DNA of 64,000 nt, taken from the NCBI GenBank assembly GCA_037892935.1, contig JAYXKI010000006.1:1178001-1242000 (forward strand), in the 5' to 3' direction. Positions 10,158 through 23,541 of the stretch are shown one piece after another (the first letter of the stretch is position 1; each line of letters opens with the position of its first letter). This DNA comes from Phlebopus portentosus (Eukaryota; Basidiomycota; Agaricomycetes; Boletales; Boletinellaceae). The position numbers and the translations under genes were made by a program. The notes beneath the pieces are model-generated. The model was not told the DNA's origin and ran no database searches. It worked only from the letters and a program-made list of their open reading frames with translations.

Positions 10158-12967
10158 ATGTCGACGTATTATGAGCAACCCACTTCACCGGGCAGCCTGT
10201 CCACCAGGCGCCTCACCAACAGGAACACCAACCGCTACAGCGTCACCCATCTCTTTAGCATGGCCGCTGAGCAGGATATGGAGGTCCAGGACGAGCTTGC
10301 AAAGGGTAAGCAGTGCCGTATTTTTCTGCCAACTCGCGTGGCGTGCGTAAATTTTGGTCCACTCATAATATTACTGGTCGTATGCAGCACAAAAACGATT
10401 GCGTGATCTCAAGTCTCGCATTTCCGCTCAATCTAAGAGGAATTTCGTTCTTGAACGCGATGTCCGCTATCTTGATAGCCGAATTGCTTTGTTAATTCAG
10501 AACAGAATGGCCTTGGACGAGGTGAGCTTAGTTTCGCTTATCGTCTCAAAACATATCTAAAACAAGTAATAAAGCAAAACGAGGTGGAACGCCACCTGGA
10601 AGAAGTTGATCCGACAGAAGGCCAATACCCCGACGATCGTAAACTGCAGCAGTATTCCAACCTCTTCTTCCTGCTCCAGTCCGAGCCGCGACACATTGCT
10701 GCGCTATGTCGTCTCGTTTCGCTTTCCGAAATCGACACACTCCTGCAAACCGTCATGTTCACGTTATACGGAAACCAATACGAGAGTCGCGAAGAACATC
10801 TGCTTCTGACGATGTTCCAGTCTGTCCTGAGCGCCCAATTCGAGACTGCCACCGAATTTGGGTCCTTGTTGCGTGCGAATACTCCGGTAAGCCGTATGAT
10901 GACGACCTACACTCGGCGTGGTCCAGGTCAGAGTTACCTGAAAAGCGTACTCGCGGAGCGTATCAACAGTCTCATTGAACACAAGGACCTCAACCTCGAA
11001 ATTAACCCACTCAAGGTATACGAACAAATGATCAACCAAATCGAAGAAGAGACAGGAAGTCTCCCAAATAACCTTCCTCGGGGTGTGCCACCGGAAGTGG
11101 CAGCAGCGAATCCTGATGTACAGGCCATCATTGCGCCACGGCTCACGATGCTCATGGAAATCGCAAACAGTTTCCTGTTGACGATCATCGACAGCTTGGA
11201 AAGCGTTCCCTATGGTATCCGTTGGATCTGCAAACAAATTAGGAGTTTGACGAGGGTAACATGGTTCTCTTGATCTACATCATCATTTTGTTGCTAATAC
11301 TTCGTAACAGCGAAAATATCCTGAGGCTACTGATTATGCGATCTGCTCGTTGATAGGTGGATTCTTTTTCTTGCGATTTATCAACCCAGCTATTGTGACT
11401 CCTCAGGCATATATGCTTGTGGAGGGTGTTCCTGCGAAACACCCAAGGCGAACGTTGACTTTGGTATGTATCTTTCGGGTGACTGTATGCGCTCTGGGAT
11501 GTACTGATTATTCCTGTAGATAGCGAAAATGCTGCAGAACTTAGCGAACAAACCATCATACGCGAAGGAGGCGTACATGAGCCAACTCAATCCATTCGTC
11601 GAGAATAACAAAGCGCGCATTAATCAGTTCTTGAACAACCTTTGCGAAGTTGGCGACTTCTACGATACCCTCGAGGTACGTGATTTCTAGTGACGTTAGA
11701 TTGTCGCTGACTAGGCTTATTTTCCGTAGATGGACCAATATATGGCGCTGTCGAAGAAAGATTTGATGATTCATATCACTCTCAACGAACTGTATAATAC
11801 CCACTCGCTCATTCTTCAACACATCGATACCTTGGTGAGTGTAATGATTCAATCAACAACGAGGATAACGGCTTGATCTTGATGACATCACTCTAGTCGC
11901 CAAATGACAAGCAACACCTTCGCATCTTGACTGATGAACTTGGACCTGCTCCGCCTCAGGTGCCGCGGAAGGAGAACCGAACGATTGAGCTTCAACTCTA
12001 CAGTCGCTGGGAAACACCGATACAGGATATCCAGAGTGCTCTGCTCGACAGCGTATCGTCAAGTGATATGCTGTACATGGAAGCGAAGTCTATTTTTGTC
12101 CAACTTATCCGCTCTATGCCTCAGTATGCCGACAAGCGCCCATATGTCCTTGCCGCCATAGCCGAGAAAGCCGCGACTTCCAAGGACGCCATGCTTGTGC
12201 GTCGTGGAATTAAGGTGAAGGAAATGCTTCGCGAGCTAGAAGAACTACACATATTGGACCGGTCAGATGGGTACAAATTAATGGAGGAAGAAGTGGCTGC
12301 GGAATTGGTCCATCTCGGCAACATGCGTGAAAAGGTCATGTTGGAGATGCGCTCGCTTGAGGCTGTATACAAGACCATCTGCGATCACAATAACTACCTA
12401 CGCGCGCAGCTTGAGCAATACAAGGCCTATCTGCAGAATGTACGCCTGACTGCAACAAAAGAAAAGGGCTCATCTACAGGTGTAGGCGTCGTTACCGTCG
12501 GTGGCAAGGAAAAGAAGCCGACAAAGGTCGCCGTTCTGGGCCCTTATCGCTTCACGCATGCTCAGTTGGAGAAGGAGGGTATCATCGTGGAGAGCAACGT
12601 TCCGGACAACAGGTTTGTTATGACCTTCTAGTTGAATTGGGTCTCTGATATGTTCATTGCATAGGCGCCCGAACATTTACTTCAATATCACCTCTCCGAG
12701 CCCGGGTACCTTCATCATCGCCCTGCACTACAAGGGCCGTGATAAAGCTATACTAGAAATGGATTTGAAGATAGATGACTTGCTCGAGAAGGTACGTTTC
12801 CATTCAGTTCGCGGGGACCTTGTTCTTTATTTTCGTCTAATGTATGTGTTCATTCTTGTTTATGACTATAGCAAAAGGACAACAAGCACCTGCTGGACCT
12901 CGAGTATGTGCAGCTGAACGTGCCGAAGGTCCTCCAGCTGCTCAAGAAAGTATTCGCGAAGCGATGA
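10158..12967 (+). CDS. Ras GTPase-activating protein, Gap1/Sar1-like (IQGAP-related)
   Basis: RasGAPs speed GTP hydrolysis by Ras and so turn off Ras signalling. The protein begins [19 protein letters not shown]. It passes through a helical stretch into the GAP domain, with an arginine-finger segment ([13 protein letters not shown], near 10860-10900) and the signature [19 protein letters not shown] (near 11350-11410). The C-terminal RGCt region follows ([20 protein letters not shown] and the end [12 protein letters not shown]). This order, without IQ or calponin domains, matches S. pombe Gap1/Sar1 and its relatives. The GAP exons are 10584-11255 and several short ones after it. The last exon begins near 12871 after an intron in LLEK, and TGA is at 12965-12967. 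Expected length is about 760 residues. Confidence 0.92.
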
Positions 12968-13250
12968 ACAGAACACACGACCCGAATCACGTCATGTCCA
13001 TTGTATATTTATGCTTCCTTTTATCAAGGCTCACGACTTTTCTCTTCTTCCATTCGTTCTGGTTAATATTCTCCTATTCTTTTCGTAAATAAAGATATCC
13101 CTAAATTACTTGGTATCGGTCTCGCTCTCTCCCGGATTTTTCTTTCTACCTACTTCTTTTCCATTCTATTCCTTCGACTTCCCCCCGTTGTCCCCGCTGT
13201 CTGTTTCATACAAATCACAGGATATTCCCGCGTTTACGAAGGGAGAAGTA

Positions 13251-13273
13251 CGGACGGACGGATGGACGGACGG
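13251..13273. repeat. CGGA tetranucleotide microsatellite
   Basis: The plus strand reads about five to six CGGA/TGGA units in a row, with one interruption. It lies downstream of the RasGAP gene and is not coding. Confidence 0.75.
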
Positions 13274-14043
13274 GAATGCGGTGCTTTACGCCTCCGCTCC
13301 CTTGACGTGGGTCTGGATTGTGTACTTCTCCCAGTCTGAATTCCCGCTTGCTTGCTCGTTGCATACTTGTCTTATACCATTTGATTCTCATGACGACTTG
13401 TTTGGCTTTCATGGCAGGAGGAGGTGGAAGTGTATTTGGTGATCCTGTTGATTCTAATATTTTCCTCGATACTCTCATTTCTCTCTTCTCTCTTCTCTCA
13501 TTTTTTCCCTTAGATGTATGCGATCAGCTTGTATGACTCCTCGTGTATTCTTGGAACGTCGGCATAGTGCTTCTGCAAGTTGGTCGCGTGTGACTGTGTT
13601 TCCTTTCGATTCTTTATATGTTGAACTAGGTCTAGGTGGAGCAAATGGTCAAGCTGCTGTCAACGGGTGTTGAAAGTAGTGCCAGTATACATAGTTAGCT
13701 CGAGGCCAACTTGAACCCACAGGTCACAGATGGATATGACAGAAGTTGCTTGTTGTGAATTCTGACCATATTCGAGAGGTGCCGAACACTTTTAATATCT
13801 GATTCGTTTTAATGTAAATGGATATGTCCACGTATCTGTATCGAATACAATTACAGTACAGTACAAGGATATGATCGACGTGGATTGCCTGACTCGGAGA
13901 TGACGGACGACAAACCTTCTTAATCGGTTATAGCGTAAACTAAGTATGTGAATCAATGATCGACATGACAGATCACCGTTTTCTTTGTTCACGGAAGCAG
14001 TTTTCACTTGCTTCGTTATATCTCATTTCAGGCCTCACTCAGA

Positions 14044-14098
14044 TCTCGCGGGAGCCAGGAATCGAGCCCTAGCAACTAATTGTCGAGGGCTTGCGAGA
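14044..14098. repeat. Imperfect inverted repeat with hairpin potential
   Basis: An outer pair TCTCGC (14044-14049) and GCGAGA (14093-14098) encloses an inner pair AGCCCT (14065-14070) and AGGGCT (14086-14091). The internal loop is uneven, 15 nt on one side and 1 nt on the other. Read on the minus strand, part of it resembles a tRNA T-arm, but no matching 5' acceptor strand is present. Confidence 0.35.
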
Positions 14099-16033
14099 CT
14101 CCGGAAAGTAATAGGCGGGATGCTGTTTCACGATGTCTCGATCTTTTCAATAGACCCCATCTGTGCGAGATTCGTTGTTAGATTAAGACGCGTACGGAGA
14201 TCGAGAAGGGGGTCAGAATTTGTAATCCAGTTTACTAAGGGCTACGGAGATAAAGATGCGAATTGATAATCGCCTAGGACATCCAGATTCCGGACGAGGG
14301 TTGGTGATCGACCAACGACGATGTGAGACGATACCTGATCTCGTGCGTGTGGGAGCTTCATGTGTGGCTTGATAAAGACTATGACGATGACGATGAGGTC
14401 AGTGGTTTTACTTGTGGGTAAATGGGTGTGTGTTATGTGCCTGTTTGCTATAGTGGGTTGGCACGGGCAGCCGGGCAGAACAAGGTGGTCATCAGTCAGC
14501 GCAGGGCGTGGGTTTGTGTCAGTAAGCTCGTGTTGATGGTTATACACAACAATGCTCATTAATATTGTAAAGTCAAGACTCAATTGCTCGGCCTTGCGTT
14601 TGATGACTAGTGATATTGAGTCCGATTGATGAAACCAGGTAGGCTCTCGTTCGAGTCCGGCGGTTACGATATAGCTAGATGAATAAGACTGACGTAGAGT
14701 TCATTACATATGTACCACATCGCGCAGCCACGCGCTTCTCGAAATCTTTCCCTATCCTCGTTTTCTGAGTCATGGTACTACACGGACTCGTGCTTTCCAC
14801 ATAGTCGCCAGGCACATGGTAATTATACATTTTGTCGACCATAATACCTGTTTAACCTATCTGCTAAATGCGATCAGGGAAGTAGAAGAAGACGGCCTAT
14901 CTTATTTCGACCGAAGCCAATAAGTCTTGGGTAGAAGACGTACGAGATTTTTGTAAGACAAGGGGCTCGTGTTGTGCTGGTGAAACGTACTAGAAGAGAA
15001 GCTCCCAATCCTCTAACCCGAGCGACCCGATCAAAAAGTACCACACCGGCATTCTGTCCGTGGTTCCTTTCTTGTCTTTCTCGAGATCAGGTCTCTATGT
15101 ACATATGCAAGAACCTTCTTTCATATAAATTAAGTTGACGGCATATCAGTTACTTCCGGATTTGTTGACCTCCTGTCCAGAGATTTCTCTATCACTCCTT
15201 TCACGCATCCACCGTGCTTCGCCGAGTCGATAGAAGACAACTGCAGCGTATGTTCTCCGTGTTCCGGTCAATTATTGAGAGTTCCGCATATTGGAGAAGC
15301 AAGCCAGGTTTTTATCCGACAGTATCCTTCAGTCGTTCGGAAACTCTCAGATTCACCTCCGTCTAACTCTGAATCGACTTCTAGTTCCGGTTCTGATCGG
15401 TCAGGAGCGGTACGATTATTCAGAGTCAAGCAAACTCACCCTAGACAGACTTCATCTTAGCCGCCGTCCCCGTCCCGAAACTCTAATCCTTCGGCCCTGT
15501 TCCCAATGTGCCCTAGACTCTGATCAACAGGCGTGGGACAACGGATCGGAGCCTGAACTCTCTTTCCGCTAATAAACTTCGCATGCTGTGCGTGCGTTTA
15601 GGAGCAGCACTAGTTTATCCGCGGGATTCGATTGTTCCGCAGCTCACCAGATTTGCTGACCTGATTGTGGCACTCGTTGTGGTTGGCGCTCAATAAAGGG
15701 GCCTTGTTCTCGAAGAGTCCTTATTGTATTGTCACCGCCAGGGCAACCTTTGAGGCTTCCTCTCAGGTCTCACCAAGAAACCCGCTCTCGTTTTTGGATA
15801 CATGCCATCGATGGTATCGACACCATCAGAAGGGAATTGAACTTTGGCTGAGAAGTTCTGTCTTTGCTTCTAAGTCGTGCAATCGCGTAATTATTCTTCA
15901 AGAAAGTTTAGTAATACATCAACGTGTATGCTCGCTTGTTGCTTTGTATGAGACAAGCGTGATTCTAGTGTGAATGCGTTGGTATCGTTTGTGATATATC
16001 GTGCATGACGTGCGCGCGATAGGGGGCAGAAGA

Positions 16034-18002
16034 TCATGCAAGATTTGTCGTGTTATTACAGAGTCCAGGGTAGAGTCTCTCAGCCGGGTCTTGTGGTATC
16101 CAGCCCCCAGCGAGCCCTTTCTGATAGCTCCATTCATCAGCACTTTCAGTCTGCGAATCCAAGTATGTTAGTCGTTCGATTAACTCCGCCTTGCACTGTC
16201 TCCCAAGTAGGAAGCGAGTGGACAATGCTACAATTGTAGAAGTTTGCGACATGTACGTACCTTCCAAGCCCAATATACCCAACCCTGGACTGACTCTCCT
16301 ATGTCGACTTGCACTTCCCAGTATCTGCCAATTACTGTCAGATAGACGCTCTAGAATTACGAGTCGCATGACTATGAAGAAGCGTACTTGCGCAGAAATG
16401 TTTTATAATTGCTTGAGAAGTTTTCAGAGTCGCCCGTAAGTCCCGCACATGAACCGAGAACAGGCGTGCCTTGTTGCGGGAACCATGTGCCATCCCATCG
16501 AGAACCAATTCCGCGTCCATTCAACCACTTCGCACAGTCGGTATTTGCCGTAGACCATTCCCCGACTACAGTCCATAAGTTATTCTGGTCAAAATCCGCT
16601 AGACCTGAGATGAGCGAGCAGGCGAACTTCATCCCGGATGCGGCATAACGGCAGTGCCAGAATTAGTCTATAGCTGCGAATGAGGAACGTGGAGATCATT
16701 ACGCTTATATGTTCGTCATTTGACCTAGACAGTTCGTCGACGCTGAAGATTTGGTATTCATGCTATCGCACAGGGAATCGGCACAATTAATATCCTCAGC
16801 TCAGCAAGAAGAGAAGAAAATTCTTACATAATCCATCATGACTCCCTGTGCCGAAGGATAAGTCAAAAATCCTTCCCAATTCTGCACGCCAAGGAAGGCG
16901 TCACCTATCATGATCTTCATGGGCGGTCCGGCAGCCTCACGAACGGCACTGTACCCATCTTTCCAGAATTGCCGAATGGTTGATGCCCATTGGTTGCTCA
17001 TGAATCCGGCAGCTTCATTCAGAAGCTCAAGAATATCTATCAACCCACCAGCATTTTCCGCGATGGAACTTAATATCTCGATCGTCCGGTTCACGTTCTC
17101 ATCATTGGTAGCCCAAGTCGGATTGCTTGTGCGTTGTCCAGAATTGTCGTAGCCGTTTTGGCTTCCTGGAGCCCCGTGCAAGTCTACAATGATATGTAAA
17201 GAATTTTCTCTTGCCCAATTCAGTGCCTGCAGAAAATATGGCCATGCTCCTGGGATGTACGGAGAGACAGAATCCGAATCGTTCATCGGAACAGACCAAT
17301 AACCAAGAGGTATTCTGCAGAGAAGATTTTGGCCTCAGTTATCTGTGCTGACGACCAACGTGAAATCCCTAGCTGCTACAATGCAGCTATCTCTGTACTA
17401 TCACTGACCGAACATGATTGAGTCCAGCAGCCTTGATTGCCTTGAAGTCGTCTTCGGTAATCCAAGTCTCCCAATGTTGCTGGAGGACTTCCCGAGCGTG
17501 AGTGGAGTTGAGCAGTTGGCCGAAAGTAAACTCATCGAGTATGTCATCATTTCCAGTATTTTCAAAAATACTTGGAGTAATCCATGGCTGAAGGAAATTT
17601 AATAGAAGTCAATCCCCGGCAAAATTTTCAAGAAGATAGGAGCACCCGTCTGACCTCCAGTACGAACCAGCCACCTCTGATTAGCTAGATTCAGCGAAAG
17701 CTAGCGGATAAACGAAACGCTGTAATCGATGAACGTACTTACAGATTGACTCCGCGGATCTTGTCCGTGCCGTATGCGAATTGAGTGATAGCGGGAGTTG
17801 TAGCTGTTTCATTGGAGCCGGTGTCGTTATTGGTGGTGTTCGAACCAGAAGGACCGGAAGACGGAAACGGGTCATTCGGCGAGGCAAAAGCGGATTGCGG
17901 GGCCTGGAGTCTACATTGTTGTCGCGCGAAGGAGTGACATGAAAATAAGAGGATGAGGAGAAAAGGGGCTATGGGGAGTCTGAGACGAGGAAAGACTCCC
18001 AT
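16034..18002 (-). CDS. Secreted GH5 exo-beta-1,3-glucanase
   Basis: Exo-beta-1,3-glucanases of family GH5 release glucose from cell wall beta-1,3-glucan. The ATG at 18000-18002 begins [20 protein letters not shown], a clear signal peptide. A Ser/Thr/Asn-rich linker follows, then the catalytic domain with [32 protein letters not shown] and [11 protein letters not shown]. The proposed acid/base Glu is in ELLNEAAGF, where many GH5 members have NEP. The proposed nucleophile Glu is in [14 protein letters not shown]. The C-terminus has [21 protein letters not shown] and ends TTNLA with TGA at 16034-16036. Joining eight or so exons gives about 480 residues, normal for the family. Likely roles are wall remodelling during growth or recycling of glucan. 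Confidence 0.9.
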
Positions 18003-18668
18003 GATGGTGCACTGAAGGAGACGACATGCATTAAAGGAAAGAGGCTCCTGTGCCGCCTGTTGTGCACGGCTACAACGTGGGTACCAATAATATTAATGTC
18101 ATCTGAACAGGACATGGCTGGCTTGCCGCGCCTGGGGAGATGAATATTATTACATCACGTCATCAGAACAACATGAGGCGGCGGGTTCGCACATAGGCGA
18201 TTATTAATCATACAACAAATACACCCAGGATTAGCATTTGATATCGTCGCCGATCATGCCCGTGTATGTACTTCCAGCTTCGAGAACATCTCCGTCGGCA
18301 AAATACTGATCGTTGATATCCACACTGGTATGTTCTTGTTCACCGGAAGCTTCTATTTTGTACAATTTGCGACGTTCGATAGTCAAATATAAGCTATTAT
18401 GCGTAGCACATGAGAATCCAGGCGACATGATCAAACGAGCTCCAACCTTAAACGATACCGTATACAGCGAGCCCTTTCCTCAGGAATTGGAGCTGGGTAT
18501 ATGAGCGGGTGTGCCAAGTGACACCGAAAGTCTTAATATTAGAACTTCCTAGCCAAAGTCCATTGGGGTGAAGTTATTCAACTGCCTTAGAATGCGGACC
18601 ATAAGCAATCATTAACATAGCTCGAATAATAATCCGAAGACTCACCGACGGCAGATCAATCGCTTGCG
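18003..18668. other. Intergenic region between glucanase and Zn2Cys6 genes
   Basis: This holds the glucanase promoter and the 3' end of the transcription factor gene, both minus strand. One open frame at 18231-18434 (minus) ends in TGMIGDDIKC. It could be a last exon of a tiny gene or a remnant, but an in-frame stop lies just upstream and I could not link it to a start. I do not call it as a gene. Confidence 0.35.
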
Positions 18669-21600
18669 TCAGCTGTCAGGGCTAAATCGATGCGCGTACT
18701 CGGGATGTCCTACAGGACTAGACATTGCTGCTGGCCAAGAAGGCTGACTGTTCACTGGATACATTTGCTGCCACCACTGGGCTCTGTCCTCTGAATTCCC
18801 TGGAGGCGGCGTGCTTTTCGTGTACTGTGGCTCATTCACCGTATGAAGAAAGTTAATGAGTGAAAAGTCAACGGGATAGCCGCTCAATTCGGTCGCCTGT
18901 TCATCCGCGAATGTCCGATTCAATTCATTCAAGTTAGGATGAAAAAAACTCTGCTGTTCTGCTCCGGGATTGACGGAGGACCCCGTGCCTTGGAAAATCA
19001 TCTCGGGGCTTGGTCCTGTCCAGCTTGCAGCATTTGAGATTGGCATGGCATCTGACCGATGTGAGAAGTTACCAAGCGCGCTTCCTCTGTTCTCGGGAAC
19101 CGTTAGATCATCATCGTGGTCATGACGTGGTAAAAAAGCGGAGAACGTCTTGAGCTGCTTGGTCAAATAGCGCGCGTAATGGAACGGGGCGTGGTGTCCG
19201 TGTTCGTCTTCTGAGACCTCCTTTGATCGGAGCACCCGCACGAGACCGCGTACCAAGTGATCAATGTCTTCCACATCATTTGGGCGCAGCAGGATAGACA
19301 TTTCCGGTCTCAGAAGCTGATATGAACACAGGGTTAACAACGCGCCTTCATAATCCAGTGTAATGAGCTCACCGATAGTAAATGGGCGGCAGCAAAAGTT
19401 ACAAAGAGGAAATGCGCCTGCAGATAGTGCGTTAGATTAACTATTCAGATCGATCTCGGCAACTAACCTCCAAACTGTACCGGAGCATGCCAGTCGGGTA
19501 CAACTTGTAAATCATTCCTTTAATTACTTCTTTGGCAGTCTCAATGCACTAGAAAATAGATGAAACAGAGTTAGCGTATAGGCCGACGTCGCAGGGTAGA
19601 CTTTCATTCACCTGTCGAACAAGGCTGTCGTCCCTTGATGCGCCAGCTCCATTCTCATGCTTCTTCGCAGAAACTATGCGCTGCAACCCATAGGATAAGA
19701 CTACAAGGCGTTTAAAGGCGTTTATCCTTCAACTAGTATTTAGTTGATTACATGATATTATGCAACAGAAAGCACTCACATGCGGTTCAACTCAGATCGA
19801 TAGACAAAGATATAATCTATAGAAGGCAAACATGAACCTCGTCTCATTTCGATGGAAGTGGAATCATACCGTCTCGTCGAGGGTGGTCATCAAATCGATT
19901 GCTCCACTCAGAGTGATTACGAAGCAGCTCGGTATGATATTTGTCCACGATCTTAAGCGCTTGAGGCAATCGCGATCGTTTCAAAGGACGTCCTTTCTCC
20001 TCGGCCTCGAGTGCTTCGACTTCGTCTCTGAAATGTCTCATTGTTCGGCATATCTCGACGTGTGCGACGATGTGCACATCATTCGGAAGACTATACGGTG
20101 AAAGGTACCATTCTCTGCAAGTTTGCACGATATAATCATCGACTTCCAACATAGCAGGTTTACCGAACTGGGTCGCGTAACTTGCGTCTATGCAATAACA
20201 GCTGAGCCACGTGCGAATGCGATTCATGCGCTTCCGAAGCGTCAGCTCGCGTTCCCAGCGTAAGAAGTCCTTAGAGTCCTCTTCAAGCTCGTCATCCTTG
20301 GGTGGTTCATTTAATTTGAGCTCCAAAGCGAGTGAAAAAGACAAGCCCATCGTCAGCCATGTTCGTTGATCCTCAAAGCGTTTTCGCGGTAACTGATAAG
20401 CTGACTGGATGAGGTATGCTTGGCATTCCTCAATAGTCTTCCGTCCTCCCACGAGAGTTTTCCCAGCGAGGTCCCGTGCGAACTCAACAAATACAGGGAC
20501 CATTGGCGCGTACTTCGGCGAATACTTCGTCGAAATGCAGCATACTAGACGAGAATATTTAACAATCACAGAATAAGCGTATACCAAAGAAGCTCACTTA
20601 GTGAAAAGAGGAAATGAGAATGCCAGAATAGTCTCTCCGGTGTGTGCAGGACAGGATCGAGGACAGAGCAGTGCGGCTACAGGGTAAAGCACGTAATAAA
20701 TCAAGCAATTTCTGTGTCCCAGAGTCTCAGACATACATTTATAAACTTGAAGTAACTAGAATCATAGATCATAAGTTCAGTTCATAGACACGGATAAGGG
20801 TACTTACATGGCGAATAAATCAGGCACGTCGTGAGGATGGATTATTCCACGCGCAACAATTTCCGGTGGCTTGGTGTAGGGGGTGACAGTGCCTAAACAA
20901 CATGAGACCAAGCGAAGGTATACGGTTTTGAACAACTTACTGTCTGGGAAATAGGTAAGTAATTCCGGTACGCTGAATTTCTCGACAGGTGAAATTTGCG
21001 GATGACTTGTCGGAGATGGCAAATAGTTTGCGCTCATCTTCAAGTTCGGACTACAAGGCGTGTCTGACTCTGCGTACCCGTAACTCGAAGCCCAGCTCGT
21101 ATATTCCCTGCCCATACTAGAAGAACTCGAGCTCGGCATTGAATGCTGGGAACGGGGAGAGTTGAGAGAGTGGCTGTTTTTGCTTGATGCTCTGTCGATC
21201 CATGTCTTGATGCGAAAGTCCATCGTGAGTTCGTCGAATTGACGCAGAAGGTTTGCAATTTCAACATCTTGCTTATGAGACTTCAGCAATAATTCTTCGT
21301 GGGACCTGAGATACGTCAGAACGTTGGTTCGTTTTAGCTTCGTTGAGGGGGAGATAATTTAGAAGACTTACGCGACAGCACGACGCTTCTTACGCCCAAC
21401 AACGACGCACTGGAGTTTGTTTGAAATGCATCGTTGGCAAGAACCTTGTCCGGGAATAAAATGACATTTGACTTTCAACCCTTTACAATGCGTACACGCC
21501 CCACTTGAGAAGCCCATATGGGTTAATAAGCATCTTCCATAAGAACGCTCCTCGTTACATACCGTTTAGTCTGCTGAGAACTAGTGTTGAACGACCTACG

Positions 21601-21798
21601 CGACCCGCGCGGACGTTCCTCTTCGCTCGACTCTTCGTCGGACTCGGACTCGACACGCTTAGATTTCGGAGGTTGGTAGTAACGGAAAGACATGGAAGTC
21701 GACGCAGAGGCCGACGGATTAGACGCGCGGGTGGATGAAGAATACGGGTTTGTACTGGGCACCACAATAGCCGGTAGCTTACGACATGGTGTCTCCAT
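18669..21798 (-). CDS. Zn(II)2Cys6 fungal transcription factor
   Basis: A binuclear zinc cluster is coded near 21370-21510: CTHCKGLKVKC and then CQRCISNKLQC, giving CX2CX6C twice, followed by a basic stretch (GRKKRR). An N-terminal Ser/Arg-rich segment precedes it across an intron. A helix (DVEIANLLRQFDEL), a Ser-rich linker and a fungal-specific regulatory domain follow, with KYSPKYAPMVPVFVEFAR and WLSCYCIDASYATQFGKPAM. The C-terminus is Pro/Ser/Gln-rich and ends HRFSPDS at TGA 18669-18671. I start at ATG 21796-21798 (METPCRKLPAIV). An upstream in-frame ATG at 21865-21867 would add 23 residues. Regulators of this type control metabolic genes; the target is unknown. Its neighbour, the glucanase, is not evidence of regulation. 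Confidence 0.88.
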
Positions 21799-23541
21799 TG
21801 CCTTGTAGAGTTTCTGATGGGAGTAATAGAAGCCAAACAATGCTGTTGATCTAATCATTGCGCGCATTGTAAAAGACGGGCGTCAGCTTCCGGTATCGCT
21901 TGGAACGATGCACATAGCACATACCACAGTTCTAAATTTGGAAAACAATCAAGATAAGCAATTGAGTTCCATGAGACCGACGGCTAGGGAATCAAGTTCG
22001 AGAGAGCATACCTGATTGATTCGACAACGTTGGGCAGGCTCGATCCCTAACGAACAATTAAGAGATGGCGAGTAGGAATAGCTATATCGGAGAAGATATG
22101 CCGAACGTTACAAGACGGTTACTGTGTATTGTACGCTAGTCGTCATTATTAAGTCCATGGCGAGCACAGCATAAGCACTAACCGTTATAGTCGGCTGTTG
22201 TGGGCAATGGAGGCGAACGAGAAATTTAACGTTGACGGGCTTGAAAACCGGTGTTGCGATTATATAGGGCCTCTCGCTCGCGGAAGCGCACGTCACGTTT
22301 TCTGACTGTTCAGGAGCTCAAAGGGCGAAAGTCCGAAGACGTTCAGAAGCTCGGGTAAATGCCTTCATGCAATCCGTTCCGACCAGATGAGGATGCTGGC
22401 TCAGAACGCGGACACAGAGACTGGCCTAAGGCCCCGTCCATCCCGGAGTCGGTCAAATGATGATCACCGTCATAAAAAGCACCAAATGATTGCCATCTTC
22501 AGCTGATGCTTCTCTGGTGCCGCGCAGATAGGGTCAACCATATTCAAAGTGAACCTGGGCCGATGAGGCAGCAACGCAGCGTCCCGCGTCACTTCGAGTC
22601 TTAAATTGCGTGTTGCCGGCATAGATTCAAATCTGAGGACGCACAACCACCCCTCACTGACTGTTTGGTCACTAATGAACACTAACTTTGTCTTCGATCA
22701 CAAGGACGCGATATTGTCGTCAATCGGCTGAATGGCGAGGATATGAATGCTGAGAAGCTGAGAAGTAGACGACAATTTACCCGGTGTTCCCCGGCCCCAG
22801 AATCGGACAAGGCAGCACAGGTTTTTTTTCTAGCCATTCTCGGCTTTGGTCCCGTCATCCCGAACCTATCCAAGATAGGCACCAAGACCGAGATGTGTCC
22901 CTCGTGCGTGCAATCGCCACGCAGCGGGTGCAAGGCTGAATAGATTTCAACAAGGTTTACGCAAGCCAGTTAGCTCATAAGTATCGAAGTCTTGAAAGTG
23001 CGCGATGATGGTACAGGTCACCCATTTTTGATATTTGATTTATGACCCCGGTCGTGGAGATAAAAAGCAAGCACCGCGGGAGGTGCTTTCAGCATTTTCC
23101 GTGACATGACAAACGGTGTTGTCACGCCGCATACACCCTTGTTCGGAACCAAAATCTGAATTCAGCCACAATATATTTCAGTGCTAAAATTACATGCTAT
23201 CTGCACTTCATCTGCCTACATGCATACAGTGTACCATGAAACGTATTCTCAAAGTCCGGGTAAGCAGCCACAATCAGCACACCGACGCCAGAAGAAACAT
23301 GCCCCACTATATACTCCCCCGAAGATCCCGCCAGATCCGTCTCTCACTCCGTCATCCACACATTCAATCACTCATTCGGGCACGACACGTATGACGGTCG
23401 CGGCGTTTCGCACTTCTGCTCCGTCTCTTCTCGTGCACCAAATCCTTGTCTTTTCTCATGGTATCATCCTTGCTCATATCATCGCACTCATTCCTCGTTT
23501 GTCCGCCCTTTCTTCGCCGTGAATGTCTTGACTAACACCAG
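21799..23541. other. Intergenic region, about 1.7 kb
   Basis: This holds the promoter and possible 5' leader of the transcription factor gene and the 3' side of the next minus-strand gene. Several short frames exist on both strands, including 23181-23522 plus and 22470-22682 minus, but none has a recognisable motif or supporting splice structure. I see no RNA gene. Confidence 0.4.

Larger units (their letters stand above)
12968..16033. other. Gene-poor region, about 3 kb
   Basis: I see no convincing gene here. The open frames are short, lack homology I recognise and do not chain across plausible introns. It includes the RasGAP 3' UTR (pyrimidine-rich, 13010-13220), a CGGA microsatellite (13251-13273) and an imperfect inverted repeat (14044-14098). 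The long distance between stop codons of neighbouring genes is unusual for this otherwise dense window. Confidence 0.45.

Noticed and set aside
14590..14670. TTCGAGTCC stretch that resembles a tRNA T-loop
   Set aside because: The flanking bases do not form a T-stem and no acceptor or anticodon stem pairs up. It is better explained by a short CTCG..CGAG palindrome.
18231..18434. Minus-strand frame ending TGMIGDDIKC
   Set aside because: No upstream start or exon could be linked in frame. A stop lies directly upstream, and the region is otherwise intergenic.
21505..21738. Arg-rich plus-strand frame
   Set aside because: It is the antisense shadow of the Ser/Glu-rich N-terminus of the Zn2Cys6 factor.
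23181..23522. Plus-strand frame with a Ser/His/Pro-rich translation
   Set aside because: It begins without a clear ATG context, has biased low-complexity content, and no splice or motif support.
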